A stretch of 25,486 nucleotides of DNA from positions 1 to 25,486 of the forward strand of contig DHQO01000010.1 in assembly GCA_002408125.1 (NCBI GenBank), read 5' to 3'. This document shows, piece by piece, positions 17,436 to 25,478 of this stretch. The notes beneath the pieces were generated by a model. That model had not been told where the DNA came from and did no database searches. It saw only the letters and a program-made list of their open reading frames with translations. Positions within the stretch are counted from its first letter, which is position 1; each line of letters begins with the position of its first letter. Position numbers and translations under genes: made by a program. This DNA is from Hyphomonadaceae bacterium UBA5336. Its GTDB lineage: Bacteria; Pseudomonadota; Alphaproteobacteria; Caulobacterales; Hyphomonadaceae.

Positions 17436-18289
17436 TTCGCTTTTTCGCGCCGTGGTGTTGCGTTCATTTCCGTGCGGATCAGAAGCAATTCACGCAATAC
17501 CTGTCTGAGCTTTCCAATCGTCAGGTGCTTTGCCAGTTCCGGGTTTCTGTAAATGTCCCGCGTATCATCGAGAAGAAAGTCGAGGATACTTGCTGCAGCG
17601 ACTTCATCTACATTTCTTAGATATCGCTCCACGCCGAAAAGCGGCTCACCCCTTCGCACCTGCGCCATCAAAACACACGACAGAGTTTCAGGTGCCAGCT
17701 CAGCAAACCGGCCAAGAAACCAGTTTCGGTTTTCCCTCTCGATCCGGTCAATGGCGAGACCTTCGGATACTATGTCTTCAGAAAGTGCCTCGCCGTTAAG
17801 TCCGGCGAGAGACATGCGCGCGCGCAGTACTTTGGCCCCGGTTTCATTTGATTGTATAATGGCTTCCAAACCGGAGCGGAAACGCGGCGGCGCGAAGCGG
17901 GCCGCAATCTCTTGGAACCGGCCATCATCGATCCATCGCAAAATGGACGCCTCATCCATGGCCGCAAGAAGCTGTTCAGCCATATTGGATTTTCCACGAT
18001 AATGAATTTCATCAAGCACGAAGCCGAGATGATCGGTTTCTGTGTCCCGAGCTGCCAGCTCAATGGCCATCTCCAATCCCTGGTCTCCACCAAAGTATGC
18101 AAGATCATGAACCAGCATGCGAATACGCTCTCGGGGCAGCGTTGCAGCAGCACTTTTCCAGTTCGCACCCAGAACATCCGGGTGAAAGCGCTTGTCGCGG
18201 CGAAGTTCGCGCTCATGCCCCCCGTCATCATCTTCTCTCAATTCCGCGAAAATACGATCCGCAAACTGTGGACGGCCCGTCCCTACCAT
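17363..18289 (-). pseudogene. middle fragment of broken NACHT gene
   Basis: This 308-codon frame lies in exactly the same reading frame as the NACHT ORF upstream, separated only by a TAG at 18302-18304 and four sense codons before the ATG at 18289. No Shine-Dalgarno box precedes that ATG. Its last 25-30 codons after about 17485 are probably out-of-frame sequence, because the adjacent frame carries the better protein. The segment is helical and repeat-like, with no catalytic motif visible. It is most simply the continuation of the NACHT protein after an amber mutation, for example TGG to TAG; the alternative is a separately translated subunit. Confidence 0.65.
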
Positions 18290-18301
18290 AAAGGAAAAGG
18301 C

Positions 18302-20152
18302 CTAGGCGCCTTCACCGCCCGCCTGCCAACGATCAACAAAGGTGTCGATATCAGTACTCAGACTATTCCAGACATGATCGCCGACGCTTGCCAGCAAAGT
18401 CGAAGCAAAGGATGGATCCACCCCGCACATCTCGAGCAGGAACCGCCTCAAACCGGCAGCCACCTCCGGTCCCTGCCCCAGTGTTTCGACCGCTATACCG
18501 AGAGCCCCTTCCCAATCCCTTGCATTGCCGAATTCAACTACTGCTGAACAAGGCGTAACGCTGTCTGACCCGCAGGCAGAAATTTCGTTGAAAACGTGGA
18601 AAGAAGCGAACCAGTCACGCAGGAGCTGGTGGTCATATATCAGTATGCGTTGGCCACCATCCTCTGCGAGATGGACCAGGGACTGTTGTGATAGCCTCTG
18701 AAGCACAGCCTCGACATGATCCGTCTCGTGCATGAACCCCGCAACTGAAAGATGATCTTTTACGATCTGCGCTGCTGCTTGGGTCGGAATTTCCACCGCG
18801 CCAGCCCGGACCATCCAAACAGCGATATCTGTCAGTACCGCGCGGACAAATCCCGGAGCCCCTCCGGGTGGAGGATCCAGATAAACAGGCCGCTGAAACT
18901 CGGCGTCAACAAATCGGGCGACAAGATCAACACGGTTTGCTGGCAGATGGATGACATCCTGGCTCCACGGCAAACGCGCAAATAAATTCAGAAAGAATGG
19001 GATACCAAGGATCTCGGATAGTTCGCGGTTGTCGCGTGCCGCGACCAGGGCTTCCAATCCCCTTTGCCCAGCCAGTTCTGTGACGAACGCAGCCTGATCG
19101 TCCTGGCTTATCCGGTCCAGTTTGAAGCTTTCTTCTACAACGACAGGAAGTGGTGACCAGTATGGCCGCGTTGCAAGCAGAACTGGCGCATCGGGATAGT
19201 CAATTCTGAAGGCTTCGATCACCTGGCGAGCCGCTCGCCGGTCGGTCACTGACAGTTCATTCCATCCGTCGAACGCAAAAACCAGTTTGGCAGCGCGCGA
19301 CTGCGTTGCGAGATCTGAAATCGAGACGCTTTCCGAAATATATGCCTCCCGCCTGAGCAAAGCTTCGAAAACCGAGGCGCTACGGGCGATATCGGACATG
19401 GGTAGATATACGGCAGCCGTATCGGGAGTTGCCGATCTGACGAGCTCACACACTGAAAGCAGAGCGGTTGACTTGCCGGCTCCCCCCTGATCGATCAACG
19501 CAGCACTCCATCCCACTCTCAATTTTTCAATCAGGCTGCGCAATCGTTCAGGTGCCTGCTCTCCATCCTTGTCCAGATTTATGACACAGCGCTCTAAAAC
19601 CGAGCCCGTGGTTTGCATCCTTTTGGTATTGTCTCTGGCCGCCGCGTATCTGACCCGCGCAGCAATGGCTGCAGGAGATATGTCAGGAGCCAGGCGTTCC
19701 ACCAGCGATGCAAGATTCTGCTCATTGAAGTACTGACTGAGAACAAGTCGGTGTGCAACCAGAGGAGGTTTTCTCCAAAGCTCTTCGTCAATAATGTCCG
19801 TAAAGCGACTAATTAGATCGCCGCCACCCGTCACGGACTGCCCCATCGCACCAGCGAGTTCAGCAGACATCCCGCCCCTTAGCGCATCGGATGAAGCAGG
19901 TTTCTTCAAGCGCTCCAGAATGACAGTGAACAGCACCGCATGATTTTCGCGGAGTATTCCTGCAAGACTTAGCTGCTCATCCTCGGAGAAGACTTCTGGA
20001 AGCCGCTTGCCTGCGCGCTCGAGGGCAGACGTCACGGCAAGCCGGAGATTAATGTCTTTTGCAAGGTCACCCAGCGGTGCGACAACTACCTCTGCCACTT
20101 TCCCGACGGCCCAACCTACAGCGCCAGACGAAATCATCCCGAGAAACGTCAT
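18302..20152 (-). CDS. NACHT-type NTPase, N-terminal part of broken STAND gene
   Basis: This is 616 codons from the ATG at 20152. That start lies one base after the stop of the upstream HEPN-like gene and has GGGA at moderate distance; an alternative ATG at 20182 would overlap that gene by 29 bases and lacks a box. Residues 7-33 are hydrophobic and glycine/alanine-rich. Walker A is GGAGKST at about 223-229, Walker B is LVFAFDGWNEL at 290-300, and VLLATRP at about 324-330 is the sensor strand, all typical of NACHT ATPases. A winged-helix-like region follows (ILIYDHQLLRDWF). The ORF ends at TAG 18302-18304 but the frame stays open beyond it, so the protein probably once extended to about 1,488 residues. 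A truncated but still ATP-binding protein could still be made. Confidence 0.82.
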   Translation of the reverse strand: MTFLGMISSGAVGWAVGKVAEVVVAPLGDLAKDINLRLAVTSALERAGKRLPEVFSEDEQLSLAGILRENHAVLFTVILERLKKPASSDALRGGMSAELAGAMGQSVTGGGDLISRFTDIIDEELWRKPPLVAHRLVLSQYFNEQNLASLVERLAPDISPAAIAARVRYAAARDNTKRMQTTGSVLERCVINLDKDGEQAPERLRSLIEKLRVGWSAALIDQGGAGKSTALLSVCELVRSATPDTAAVYLPMSDIARSASVFEALLRREAYISESVSISDLATQSRAAKLVFAFDGWNELSVTDRRAARQVIEAFRIDYPDAPVLLATRPYWSPLPVVVEESFKLDRISQDDQAAFVTELAGQRGLEALVAARDNRELSEILGIPFFLNLFARLPWSQDVIHLPANRVDLVARFVDAEFQRPVYLDPPPGGAPGFVRAVLTDIAVWMVRAGAVEIPTQAAAQIVKDHLSVAGFMHETDHVEAVLQRLSQQSLVHLAEDGGQRILIYDHQLLRDWFASFHVFNEISACGSDSVTPCSAVVEFGNARDWEGALGIAVETLGQGPEVAAGLRRFLLEMCGVDPSFASTLLASVGDHVWNSLSTDIDTFVDRWQAGGEGA

Positions 20153-20153
20153 G

Positions 20154-21029
20154 CTAGACGTCCCGGTATTGTTCAGTTTCATCTATTTCGGGAGGCGCGA
20201 GGACAACGCGGTCAAGAATACGAAACAGATGATTGATCAGCAGAAACTCGCTCACCGCATCCCCTAAAGAACGCGCGATTTCGCTATGCGCGTGCGGATT
20301 GCGATGGAGTTGAAGGGCGCCGCGAAACAGAAATTCAAGTCCGGCCTGTTCGCCTCTATCCCTGCGATCCTTCATAATCAGAAGTGGAGACTTTGGAGAA
20401 AACGCAGCCTCTATGAGTTTGGCCCCCGAATGGTTCATGCCTGTAAGCGCTCGCAGCCTGTCTTCAAGCCTGGCGTAACCAGTTTGAAGTGCAAAAGCCG
20501 GCCGCTCATCGAACTCGATTACCAAGTCACGGAGCCCAGGTGCAATGACTGCCAGAGGAAGGCGGACGGGATAGTGCGACCAAAGCCGTCCCTTGTTCGC
20601 ATCTTCCCAGTCAGAGCGCCGGACATAATCCTGATATTGTGAAATTCTTACTGCGCGCATGCTCAGAATGGCATCCACGTCAGTCTTAGTGAGCGCGGAC
20701 AATTCAAGACGCTCATATTGGGCAGGTGTGAGGTCTACTTCATCGATTTGCGCATTGTGCGCGCTGAGCATGGCAAGCGATTTCGAAAAGCCTGAGGGCC
20801 CCTCACCGGAATATCCAGAAGCAAAGCCCGGTTTGACGATCAGCAGGTCTTCATACTCATCCACCAGGAGAAGGCCATGATGGTTCCCGCAAGTCAGGAT
20901 CCGCGCCTTAATTATCCGAGCTTCCCGCTGCAGTGCTTCGAGCACGGCTTCCTCGCATGGACGCGTGGCACCGCTATGACCATGATACGGCAATCCCGCT
21001 GACGCCGAAAAGCCCTCAACCTCCTTCAT
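20154..21029 (-). CDS. TIGR02391/Ymh-family protein with HEPN-like C-terminus
   Basis: This is 291 residues. The C-terminal part (about 185-275) has the TIGR02391 (Hypoth_Ymh) layout: LIEAAFSPKSPLL, a GLEFLFRGALQLHRNP segment and FLLINHLFRILD. It contains R243-N-P-H-A-H248, an Rx4H pattern used as catalytic motif in HEPN ribonucleases. The N-terminal half has a glycine-rich SGYSGEGPSGF motif near residues 71-81 and an unrecognised fold. The ATG at 21029 has GGGAGAG about 6 bases upstream. The stop is one base before the NACHT gene start, so the two are translationally coupled and likely work together, the HEPN protein as possible effector and the NACHT protein as sensor or switch. RNase activity is inferred. 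Confidence 0.82.
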   Translation of the reverse strand: MKEVEGFSASAGLPYHGHSGATRPCEEAVLEALQREARIIKARILTCGNHHGLLLVDEYEDLLIVKPGFASGYSGEGPSGFSKSLAMLSAHNAQIDEVDLTPAQYERLELSALTKTDVDAILSMRAVRISQYQDYVRRSDWEDANKGRLWSHYPVRLPLAVIAPGLRDLVIEFDERPAFALQTGYARLEDRLRALTGMNHSGAKLIEAAFSPKSPLLIMKDRRDRGEQAGLEFLFRGALQLHRNPHAHSEIARSLGDAVSEFLLINHLFRILDRVVLAPPEIDETEQYRDV

Positions 21030-21347
21030 GTTTTGCTCTCCCGAACCGTATCACGGAAAACATCTATGGCGTCTTTCCGCTTACACAATGTTTCCGCTTC
21101 GTTCTAAGACGCCGGCAGATTGATGCGCAAGCAATAACAGCGTTTCGAAGAATACCGCCCACCCCGGGCGGGTTTGTCGAGCTGCCTCTCCGAACAGTGA
21201 GCCGAAACCTGGACGAGGCGCCGTCTGCACCAGACTGGCTGCCGGGAAAAGCCGATAGCGGCGGACCTATGATAAGCTGAGCTTAAACCCCGGAGTGGTG
21301 CGCTGAGAGAACTGAGCCCCCCGGTGCAACGAAGTTGGTACTACCAT
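21030..21347. other. intergenic region upstream of the HEPN/NACHT operon
   Basis: I see no supported gene in these 318 bases. The minus-strand promoter of the HEPN-like gene should be here; a TTGTGT, 16-base spacer, TAGATG arrangement near 21060-21090 is a weak candidate. No strong hairpin was found for the end of the winged-helix gene's upstream neighbour. Confidence 0.3.
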
Positions 21348-22010
21348 CTAGTCGGCTGCACGCGTACCTGAATGTCGATAGCTTTCCAGATACCGTAGTC
21401 TGTAACCGCGCACACTCGCAAAGCGACCAGTATCTGAAGGGATATGATCAACAATGATGAGATCAAGGCCGGCGAGCACAGTGATCGCACCAGAAATTCT
21501 ATTCTTGGGTATACCACTATACTCAGCAATCTTTTCGTAACCGATGAATGCGGAATTCATCCGGTCATTCCGGAAAGCCGCGAATAGAAGGTACAATTTC
21601 ATGGCGTCGAGTTCCGCGCGGGCTCGAAGTGTCAGACGGTGCGCGAAGGTGAGTACACCGGAGACATAAAGCGCCCGTGCCGGAATTTTTCCGAACGGAA
21701 TCTCACTCCACCCTCGAATTGAATACCAGCCACGTTTGTTTTGAACGGTTTCAATACGTTCGTTCAGGACAAGATACTTGAGGGAGGCTGAGAGTGTATC
21801 TCGGCTAAAGCCTGTCATGCGCTGCAGATCGTCATAGCTCAAGCGGGCGATACCATCCTCCGCGTCAGCATGGTGCACCAGAGCAATATAGAGAACGAGT
21901 GCTGCGGTTACACAGCCGGAAGCGCCATCAGTCCAGCGAAACGCACAGAGACCCTGCTCCTGGACAATCCAGGCGGTTGGCATGCGCGACCAACTCATCA
22001 AGGTTCTCAT
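21348..22010 (-). CDS. double winged-helix DNA-binding-like protein
   Basis: This 220-residue protein has two similar helix-turn-helix units: YDDLQRMTGFSRDTLSASLKYL at about 59-80 followed by a wing-like ERIETVQNKRGWYSI, and YEKIAEYSGIPKNRISGAI at 158-176 followed by GLDLIIVDHI. Such tandem winged helices occur in transcription regulators and in plasmid or phage replication initiators. I cannot assign a named family. The start ATG at 22010 overlaps the stop of the 43-residue gene upstream in an ATGA arrangement and has GGAG about 9 bases before it, so the two are translated together. It might regulate the island's own genes or excision. Confidence 0.7.
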   Translation of the reverse strand: MRTLMSWSRMPTAWIVQEQGLCAFRWTDGASGCVTAALVLYIALVHHADAEDGIARLSYDDLQRMTGFSRDTLSASLKYLVLNERIETVQNKRGWYSIRGWSEIPFGKIPARALYVSGVLTFAHRLTLRARAELDAMKLYLLFAAFRNDRMNSAFIGYEKIAEYSGIPKNRISGAITVLAGLDLIIVDHIPSDTGRFASVRGYRLRYLESYRHSGTRAAD

Positions 22011-22138
22011 TCGTTTCGGCTCCGTGAGGCGTGAATAGCGTAGGCCGCAAGCGCAAAGCCGGCGAGCACAATCACACAGAGCATTTGTTCGGTGGTCAGA
22101 CCTGACACAATGGCCAGAGCGTTTTCAATAAAATCCAT
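22007..22138 (-). CDS. 43-residue single-span membrane microprotein
   Basis: The ORF encodes MDFIENALAIVSG, then an apolar span at about residues 17-36 (MLCVIVLAGFALAAYAI), then a short basic tail HASRSRNE. One transmembrane helix with a positive C-terminal end is predicted. AAGGA lies about 8 bases before the ATG. The stop TGA overlaps the ATG of the winged-helix gene, strongly supporting that it is translated. No family recognised; small island-encoded membrane proteins can be toxins, effectors or anchors, but nothing here decides. Confidence 0.6.
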   Translation of the reverse strand: MDFIENALAIVSGLTTEQMLCVIVLAGFALAAYAIHASRSRNE

Positions 22139-22338
22139 CGTCGTAATCCTTTTGTTTCAGCGATTGGACGGGATTTTGAAGAAAGACCTCTATCTATTCT
22201 AGAAAGAGTTCACAAGAAATATGCGTACAATTCTCACAAAATGCATTAAAAACAATATACTGCCAACAAATAAAGCAGTCGGCAAAGAATATCCCCTGAG
22301 TCGGCGAGTAAGGCCTTTTTGGAAAGAAACCCAGCCTC
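22139..22338. promoter_or_regulatory. AT-rich leader and promoter region of the microprotein operon
   Basis: About 200 bases, one of the most AT-rich stretches of the island, lie between the 186-residue gene and the microprotein gene, both on the minus strand. It contains two TTGTGA hexamers (minus strand) about 24 bases apart near 22210-22245 and several TATA-like elements, so a promoter is likely, but the exact boxes cannot be fixed. Confidence 0.35.
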
Positions 22339-22899
22339 TCAGCCCTCATTTACCTGGACTCGCTGGCTGAGCACATAGGCTTGATGCGGACCCGTAGGCG
22401 CGCAACGATGCGCAAGAGCATTCAGCCAGCGGTACCGTTTCGACCCCTCGACCACCAGGAAACGGACATTCGGATATTTTTCTGCGTGAAACCTTATACC
22501 CTCGGGAGTCTCCAGCAATATCGGAGGTAATGTCCAAGTGCCATTTTCCCAATTCAAGGCGGTCTCTAAGGGGTCCGGCCGGTCCGGGCGAAACACCTCA
22601 TAGTCATGAGCAGGATCTGCCGGACCACCCCAATGGAGATGAACCAAGGAGAGAAACCGATCTGTATCAAAACCTTCCAACCGCCAGGTCAGGTCCAGAG
22701 GATCCAGCCAGCGGTGCCGGGTTCCACGCCAGTGCCGATAGATCCATTGCTCGCAAATCTCCGCATGCAGATGCCCGAGCGTCTGCGCTTGCCGCTCCCA
22801 CCAAGTCTCAAACAATTCCTGTTGAAAAGTATCCTCGCCAACAGGCCGGAACTGGTCCCAGCCGGGTGCATCGGTGAGATTTGCAAGATCAAGCATCAT
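22339..22899 (-). CDS. conserved-looking hypothetical protein, Trp-rich
   Basis: This 186-residue soluble protein is rich in tryptophan and histidine, with WWERQ near residue 33, WIYRHWRGTRHRW at 52-64 and, at the C-terminal end, FLVVEGSKRYRWLNALAHR (about 146-164). The last segment is reminiscent of the EGxxRxxxLxAL loop of ParB/Srx-like nucleotide-binding domains, but the rest does not let me confirm this. No signal peptide or membrane span is present. A clear Shine-Dalgarno box is missing before either ATG at the start. It is divergent from the HEPN-like gene at 23016 and lies just upstream of the microprotein operon on the same strand. Confidence 0.65.
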   Translation of the reverse strand: MMLDLANLTDAPGWDQFRPVGEDTFQQELFETWWERQAQTLGHLHAEICEQWIYRHWRGTRHRWLDPLDLTWRLEGFDTDRFLSLVHLHWGGPADPAHDYEVFRPDRPDPLETALNWENGTWTLPPILLETPEGIRFHAEKYPNVRFLVVEGSKRYRWLNALAHRCAPTGPHQAYVLSQRVQVNEG

Positions 22900-23015
22900 T
22901 GATAGCGGCCGGAAACATGCTTCGGAGTTAGACGTCTCTGGGCGTCGGTTGCTCCAAACAAATTTGATCGGAAAAATTTCATACTATCATCTCAACCAGG
23001 AGGTACATACTCATA

Positions 23016-23684
23016 ATGGTAAATCTGTCTCAAAAGCGGTTGCGTGAGCTAACCTTAAGAGAAATCGTATCCGCGCACCTCAGCAGCCGCTCTCGCATCG
23101 AAACGGCCGATATGATCCTGGAATCATGCCTGCACTCGGCGGAAGATGGCATGCGCCAGAGCCGGGGTACCCTGCTTACGCGAAACTATGCCCCCTTGCT
23201 TTGTGGTTTTGCCATCCTTGACCAACTCGGTGGCTGCTATAGCGACAAGCAGAAGCCGGCCCTACCCGCCAGCAAGTCCGGTATTATCAAAGCGCTCGAC
23301 CATTTCTGCCTATACCCGTCCGGCTCGCCTGAAAGCGACGCGATCTATCTTCTCCGCAATTGCCTTGTCCACGACAGCGCTCTTTCCGGCAAAAGTCACC
23401 GTGGTGTCTGGGCCATCTTCCGGTACGACTGGGAACAGCCGCAAGCAATCCGCCTGGCAGCAATACCCTGGGACGGCACAGCCCAAAACCTCAAGAAAGA
23501 CCATGTGACCTGGGTCAATCCCAGAAAACTGACAGACGACATTTCCTTGGCCCTGAGCAATGCCCGCACGATTGAGCGGGACCGGCCAGCTGATCTGATC
23601 ATCCATCAGGACAAGGAGGATATCCTGCACAAATTCATTTTCTGGACACCAAGAGACAAGATCAAAAAGTTGTTTGAAGACTGA
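23016..23684 (+). CDS. putative HEPN-like protein
   Basis: This is a 222-residue protein with a mostly helical N-terminal half. Residues 108-120 read DAIYLLRNCLVHD, where R114-N115-x3-H119 matches the RNx3H form of the HEPN RNase motif placed after a helix, as in many HEPN proteins. The second half, after about 125, is beta-like (GVWAIFRYDW, IRLAAIPWD) and unrecognised. AGGAGG lies 12 bases before the ATG, slightly long but strong. It stands alone on the plus strand between a divergent hypothetical gene and the convergent integrase. A defence or toxin function is suggested by the motif and the setting only. Confidence 0.7.
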   Translation: MVNLSQKRLRELTLREIVSAHLSSRSRIETADMILESCLHSAEDGMRQSRGTLLTRNYAPLLCGFAILDQLGGCYSDKQKPALPASKSGIIKALDHFCLYPSGSPESDAIYLLRNCLVHDSALSGKSHRGVWAIFRYDWEQPQAIRLAAIPWDGTAQNLKKDHVTWVNPRKLTDDISLALSNARTIERDRPADLIIHQDKEDILHKFIFWTPRDKIKKLFED

Positions 23685-23876
23685 TTAGCTGCCAAAGCCA
23701 ATCGCCAACCGTTTTCTGCCCCGACCGACGAGGTGCCGACATTCCTCAAATACCGGTCTGGGCATCACGGGCCTTCCCGTAGCAGAATCCAGGCAACTCC
23801 AAGATCCATTCGTTCAGAAAAGCCAGATCAGCATCTAATGTACGCTTCGCCAGAAGAGAGCCTCAAGGTACACTAA

Positions 23877-25315
23877 TTATCCAATGAAGTCAGAGCTGCG
23901 GTCCTCGCTCTCATATCTGAGCCCTTCCGGCACAGGATGCGCGATCTTCAAAAGTTCGTCCCGGCGATATTCCATGGATCCCCCATCGCCATAGGCGGGC
24001 CTGTCGGTCTTGTGCCCCATCAGCGTGCAGCGCAGTCCATAGTCGAGGCCGGCTTCCAGCATGCGTTTTTCAAAGGCGTGCCGGAACGAATAGATGACAT
24101 GATCGGTCGATGGAAACAGCTCCCTCTGACGGAACGCTTTCATGAGGTTGGCGGACACAAGTTCGCCGCGGTCACGATAATACGGGAAACCTTCCGGCGC
24201 CGCCCGCATGGCTTCCAATGCGACGCCGACCAGCGGGATATCGCGGATTGAGGTTTCGGTCTTGATCTCCCGGTCCTGACGCGGGCGGATGCGGATGAAC
24301 GGGATATTGGCGTCGAGCCGGATATCTTCCGGCATGAGGTTGCAGATTTCGCTGGTGCGGCAGCCGGTCTCGATCAGGACATAGATGATGCAGCGGAGTT
24401 CCCAGCGCAGCTCGTCGAAGACGCCCGGCTTCAGGATGCGCTTTCGCACCCAGTCATTTTCAAAAGGGGGGACATCGACACGGGACTCGCCCTTGAAGAA
24501 CATCTTCCGGAAGGGGTTGAGCCGGGTCTCATCGCCCTTGTGCGCGAAGTAGGCCTCATAGAGCGTGCGCATATTGCCGATATGACGGTTGGCGGTGTTG
24601 GGCTTAGCCGGTTTCTCACCCTCCTCGCGCGGGATCATCCTCTCCATCCACCAGGTCCGGTAGGCGAGCGCATCCTCGCGGCTGATATCGCTCATCGCCA
24701 GATCGCCGATCACGTCGATGAAGTAATTGATCGATGTCCGCTTGATCTTCTCCCAGGAGTATTTCTGCTTGGGCGATTTGTTGTACTGCTCATCGAAGGC
24801 AATCTCATCGAGGTAGAGTTGGAAGGCTTCCGACACTTTCGTGAGATCGACGATCCCTTCCTGAACCGGCTCGGGTATAGCTCCGAGAAGCGCTTCGGCA
24901 TCCTGCGCATTTGGCGGCAGGCCGGGAGACGTCCCCGTTCGAGCAGCCGGATCCTCGCCATCAGCCCATCGAAGTCTTCCGAGGCCTTGAGCGTCTCGGC
25001 GGACACATAGGTAAAACCGCGGGCCATGGCTCTGGCGCTTGCCGCTTCATAGCGCTTCTCGCTGGCCTTGCGGGCGGCCTCAGAGGCGCCCTCGCCCTCG
25101 ACCTCCGCCAGGAAGAGCGACATCCAGTAGGCGTCGTCAGCTTCGACCAGGGCGTCCCGGCGCATGCGGGCAATCTTGCGATTCTCCGTATCCAGACTGA
25201 TACGCACAAAGGTGCGGGCGTCGAGCGTTTTGAACTTGCCGGGAACCCGGCGGTGATAGTGCCAGCGCTCGTCGCGCTTGAGCAAAAACTGGTCGGGATG
25301 TTTGAGAACTGTCAT
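23877..25315 (-). pseudogene. tyrosine integrase (DUF6538-type), frameshifted
   Basis: Restoring one base gives an integrase of about 479 residues. The N-terminus (YHRRVPGKF, near residues 19-27) is the DUF6538-like start common in alphaproteobacterial integrases. The C-terminal catalytic domain shows GCRTSEI with R at about 320, a lysine at about 352, YSFRH at about 409-413 (tyrosine in place of the usual first histidine, which I recall as frequent in this subfamily), LMGH near 435 and the nucleophile tyrosine in RPAYGDG near 442. The frame breaks at the C4 run 24933-24936: upstream reads LLERG in one frame, while the NAQDAEALL continuation lies in the next, as if one G (minus strand) had been lost. 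The gene sits beside the right att site, and its start at 25315 is 6 bases from the arm-type element. Confidence 0.85.
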
Positions 25316-25321
25316 GCATGA

Positions 25322-25355
25322 TTTGTATCACGATTTGGTTCCAATTTGTATCACA
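25322..25355. repeat. right integrase arm-type element
   Basis: TTTGTATCAC occurs at 25322-25331 and 25345-25354, again 23 bp apart, in the same orientation as the left element and with 32 of 34 bases identical. It lies directly upstream of the integrase start and 97 bases inside the right core, so it may combine arm binding with repression of the integrase promoter. Confidence 0.65.
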
Positions 25356-25393
25356 TTTTGACCCCCGCTCGGGACTCGCATAGCCGAAAACGA

Positions 25394-25422
25394 AAAACGC
25401 CGGAGAATTTCCCCAGCGTTTT
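25394..25422 (-). terminator. intrinsic terminator after the tRNA gene
   Basis: Read on the minus strand, AAAACGC pairs with GCGTTTT around a partly self-complementary GGGG...CTCC core, and a run of T follows. It is about 35 bases past the tRNA 3' end, on the island side of the right att core. Confidence 0.6.
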
Positions 25423-25452
25423 CAAGATCTTATGCAATTTGCCATTTCGGAG

Positions 25453-25478
25453 AAATGGCGCGAGTGACGGGGCTCGAA
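25453..25478. repeat. right attachment site core in the tRNA 3' end
   Basis: A 26-bp perfect copy of 1888-1913. Here it continues into the rest of the tRNA gene (CCCGCGAC and beyond), so this copy keeps the tRNA functional. Confidence 0.88.

Larger units (their letters stand above)
1888..25478. mobile_element. tRNA-integrated defence island (att to att)
   Basis: The element is bounded by a 26-bp perfect direct repeat of a tRNA 3' end. It has paired arm-like elements inside each end and a tyrosine integrase next to the tRNA-proximal end. All cargo genes that can be classified belong to defence, toxin-antitoxin or nuclease families. No conjugation, phage structural or replication genes are visible, so it is a satellite-like or integrative defence island rather than a prophage or ICE. 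Base composition is visibly less GC-rich than the left flank, especially around 1920-2000, 13890-14000 and 22190-22290. The integrase is frameshifted, so autonomous excision is unlikely. Confidence 0.85.

Noticed and set aside
17480..18304. Programmed frameshifting or stop-codon readthrough in the NACHT gene
   Set aside because: No slippery heptamer with a downstream pseudoknot is evident at the shift, and nothing indicates amber recoding; mutation or sequence error is simpler.
25441..25459. 8-bp hairpin GCCATTTC/GAAATGGC at the right att core
   Set aside because: It overlaps the tRNA 3' end and is absent at the left copy; it could aid tRNA processing, but nothing supports a separate function.
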